Made by a program: the position numbers and the translations under genes | Notes under the pieces: generated by a model | Told to the model about the DNA's origin: nothing | The model's database searches: none | The model's input: only the letters and a program-made list of their open reading frames with translations | Shown: positions 63,451 to 64,000 of the stretch, piece by piece | Layout of the letters: the number at the start of each line of letters is the position of its first letter | Numbering within the stretch: position 1 is the stretch's first letter | Source: Antedon mediterranea | Lineage: Eukaryota; Echinodermata; Crinoidea; Comatulida; Antedonidae | Length of the DNA: 64,000 bases | NCBI RefSeq assembly: GCF_964355755.1 | Contig: NC_092672.1 | Coordinates: 6,634,001 to 6,698,000, forward strand | Direction: 5' to 3'

Positions 63451-64000
63451 AGAGGAACATGTAAGTGAGGATGGGGGTTGATAGGAGAGAAATTTACGAT
63501 TTTATGAATAAATACATCAATACAATTTCAGTAATACAAGAATTTTCAAATTATATATAATTTTGAGAGAGACGGTTAGTAAAGGAAACCTTTGAATTGT
63601 GAGGACAAGGTATGGGAGGAGGGATGGTGCTTGTGGAGTAGTAATCAATTAACGCAATATACGGTAAGTTCCGTAATACTTAGCCAATTAATACAAATAC
63701 ACAGGCAGAGGCACGATAAACAAGTTTCCTAAATATCTAATTTGAACACAAAACCAAATAATCTATTCTTACAATAAATTAAAAAACTTCGTGTAAATTG
63801 GCATCTTGAATCATTAGCAATACGGTAAAATCACTTTTTTTTAAATACATGTTGATGAAAATAGATTAAAATTCGTAAGATAGTAAGGAGTTCTTAAAAC
63901 AATGATTATTACATATTGAGTGTCAAAATATTGAATCTCAGCACAACGAGTGTGTAATTAATTTGATGAAGTATACCTTGTATGTTTAGTGCCTGAATAT

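Larger units (their letters stand above)
59164..64000. other. gene-free stretch to the window end
   Basis: A ~20-bp tandem repeat (GGTATACTAGGTTAAACA, 59267-59321), the 60209-60278 dispersed fragment, family B, C and D copies, and a tandem repeat at 63255-63450. TAGGCCTA at about 60926 and 61529. No P2X exon or other gene recognised. Confidence 0.5.

Noticed and set aside
49776-64000. P2X exons 2 onward
   Set aside because: I looked for the EKGYQ-type motif and cysteine-rich exons by eye and found none; absence is not proven without a profile search.

Overview
This is an AT-rich (roughly two-thirds A+T), intron-rich animal nuclear DNA window. Gene content (Cys-loop acetylcholine receptor, P2X receptor, Golgi carbohydrate sulfotransferase, YHYH-domain protein), long introns with consensus GT/AG borders, LINE 3' ends, Pol III-type SINE heads and many short inverted-repeat elements all say metazoan. 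I favour a marine invertebrate deuterostome, most likely an echinoderm, but that is inference. All recognised genes are on the + strand.

Layout: (1) 296-657 is the last exon of a YHYH-domain gene whose earlier exons lie left of the window. (2) 5957-8388 is a complete three-exon, 337-residue type II membrane sulfotransferase of the chondroitin/HNK-1 sulfotransferase family. (3) 10245-21884 is a complete six-exon, 449-residue nicotinic acetylcholine receptor alpha-type subunit; all intron phases join and the predicted protein has a signal peptide, Cys-loop, vicinal cysteines and four membrane segments. (4) 34780-34934 and 49612-49775 are two separate P2X receptor first exons, 14.7 kb apart, both ending in phase 2; I could not find the later P2X exons, which may lie beyond 64000.

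The rest is repeats. Tandem arrays: 25.1-26.8 kb (about 62-bp units with a 542-bp higher-order duplication), 38.05-39.34 kb (14 units of about 91 bp), 42.25-42.58 kb, 52.3-52.6 kb, 53.79-54.40 kb (13 units of 47 bp, almost identical) and smaller ones. Dispersed families: a 181-bp inverted-repeat element with at least nine copies including one nested inside another, a ~145-bp inverted-repeat element, a palindromic ~120-bp family, and others. Intron 4 of the receptor gene carries a 5S rRNA-derived sequence split in two by a fold-back minisatellite. An 810-bp inverted-repeat element at 47.76-48.57 kb carries a frameshifted Myb/SANT domain.

The genes show no operon-like or functional linkage beyond two being neurotransmitter-gated channels. 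The most interesting items are the duplicated P2X first exon, the decayed extra copy of receptor exon 3, the phased Z-DNA-prone 47-bp array, the split 5S-derived element, the SANT-bearing transposon with dense ATACGGTAT sites, a perfect 26-bp hairpin, and strong over-representation of the palindrome TAGGCCTA.
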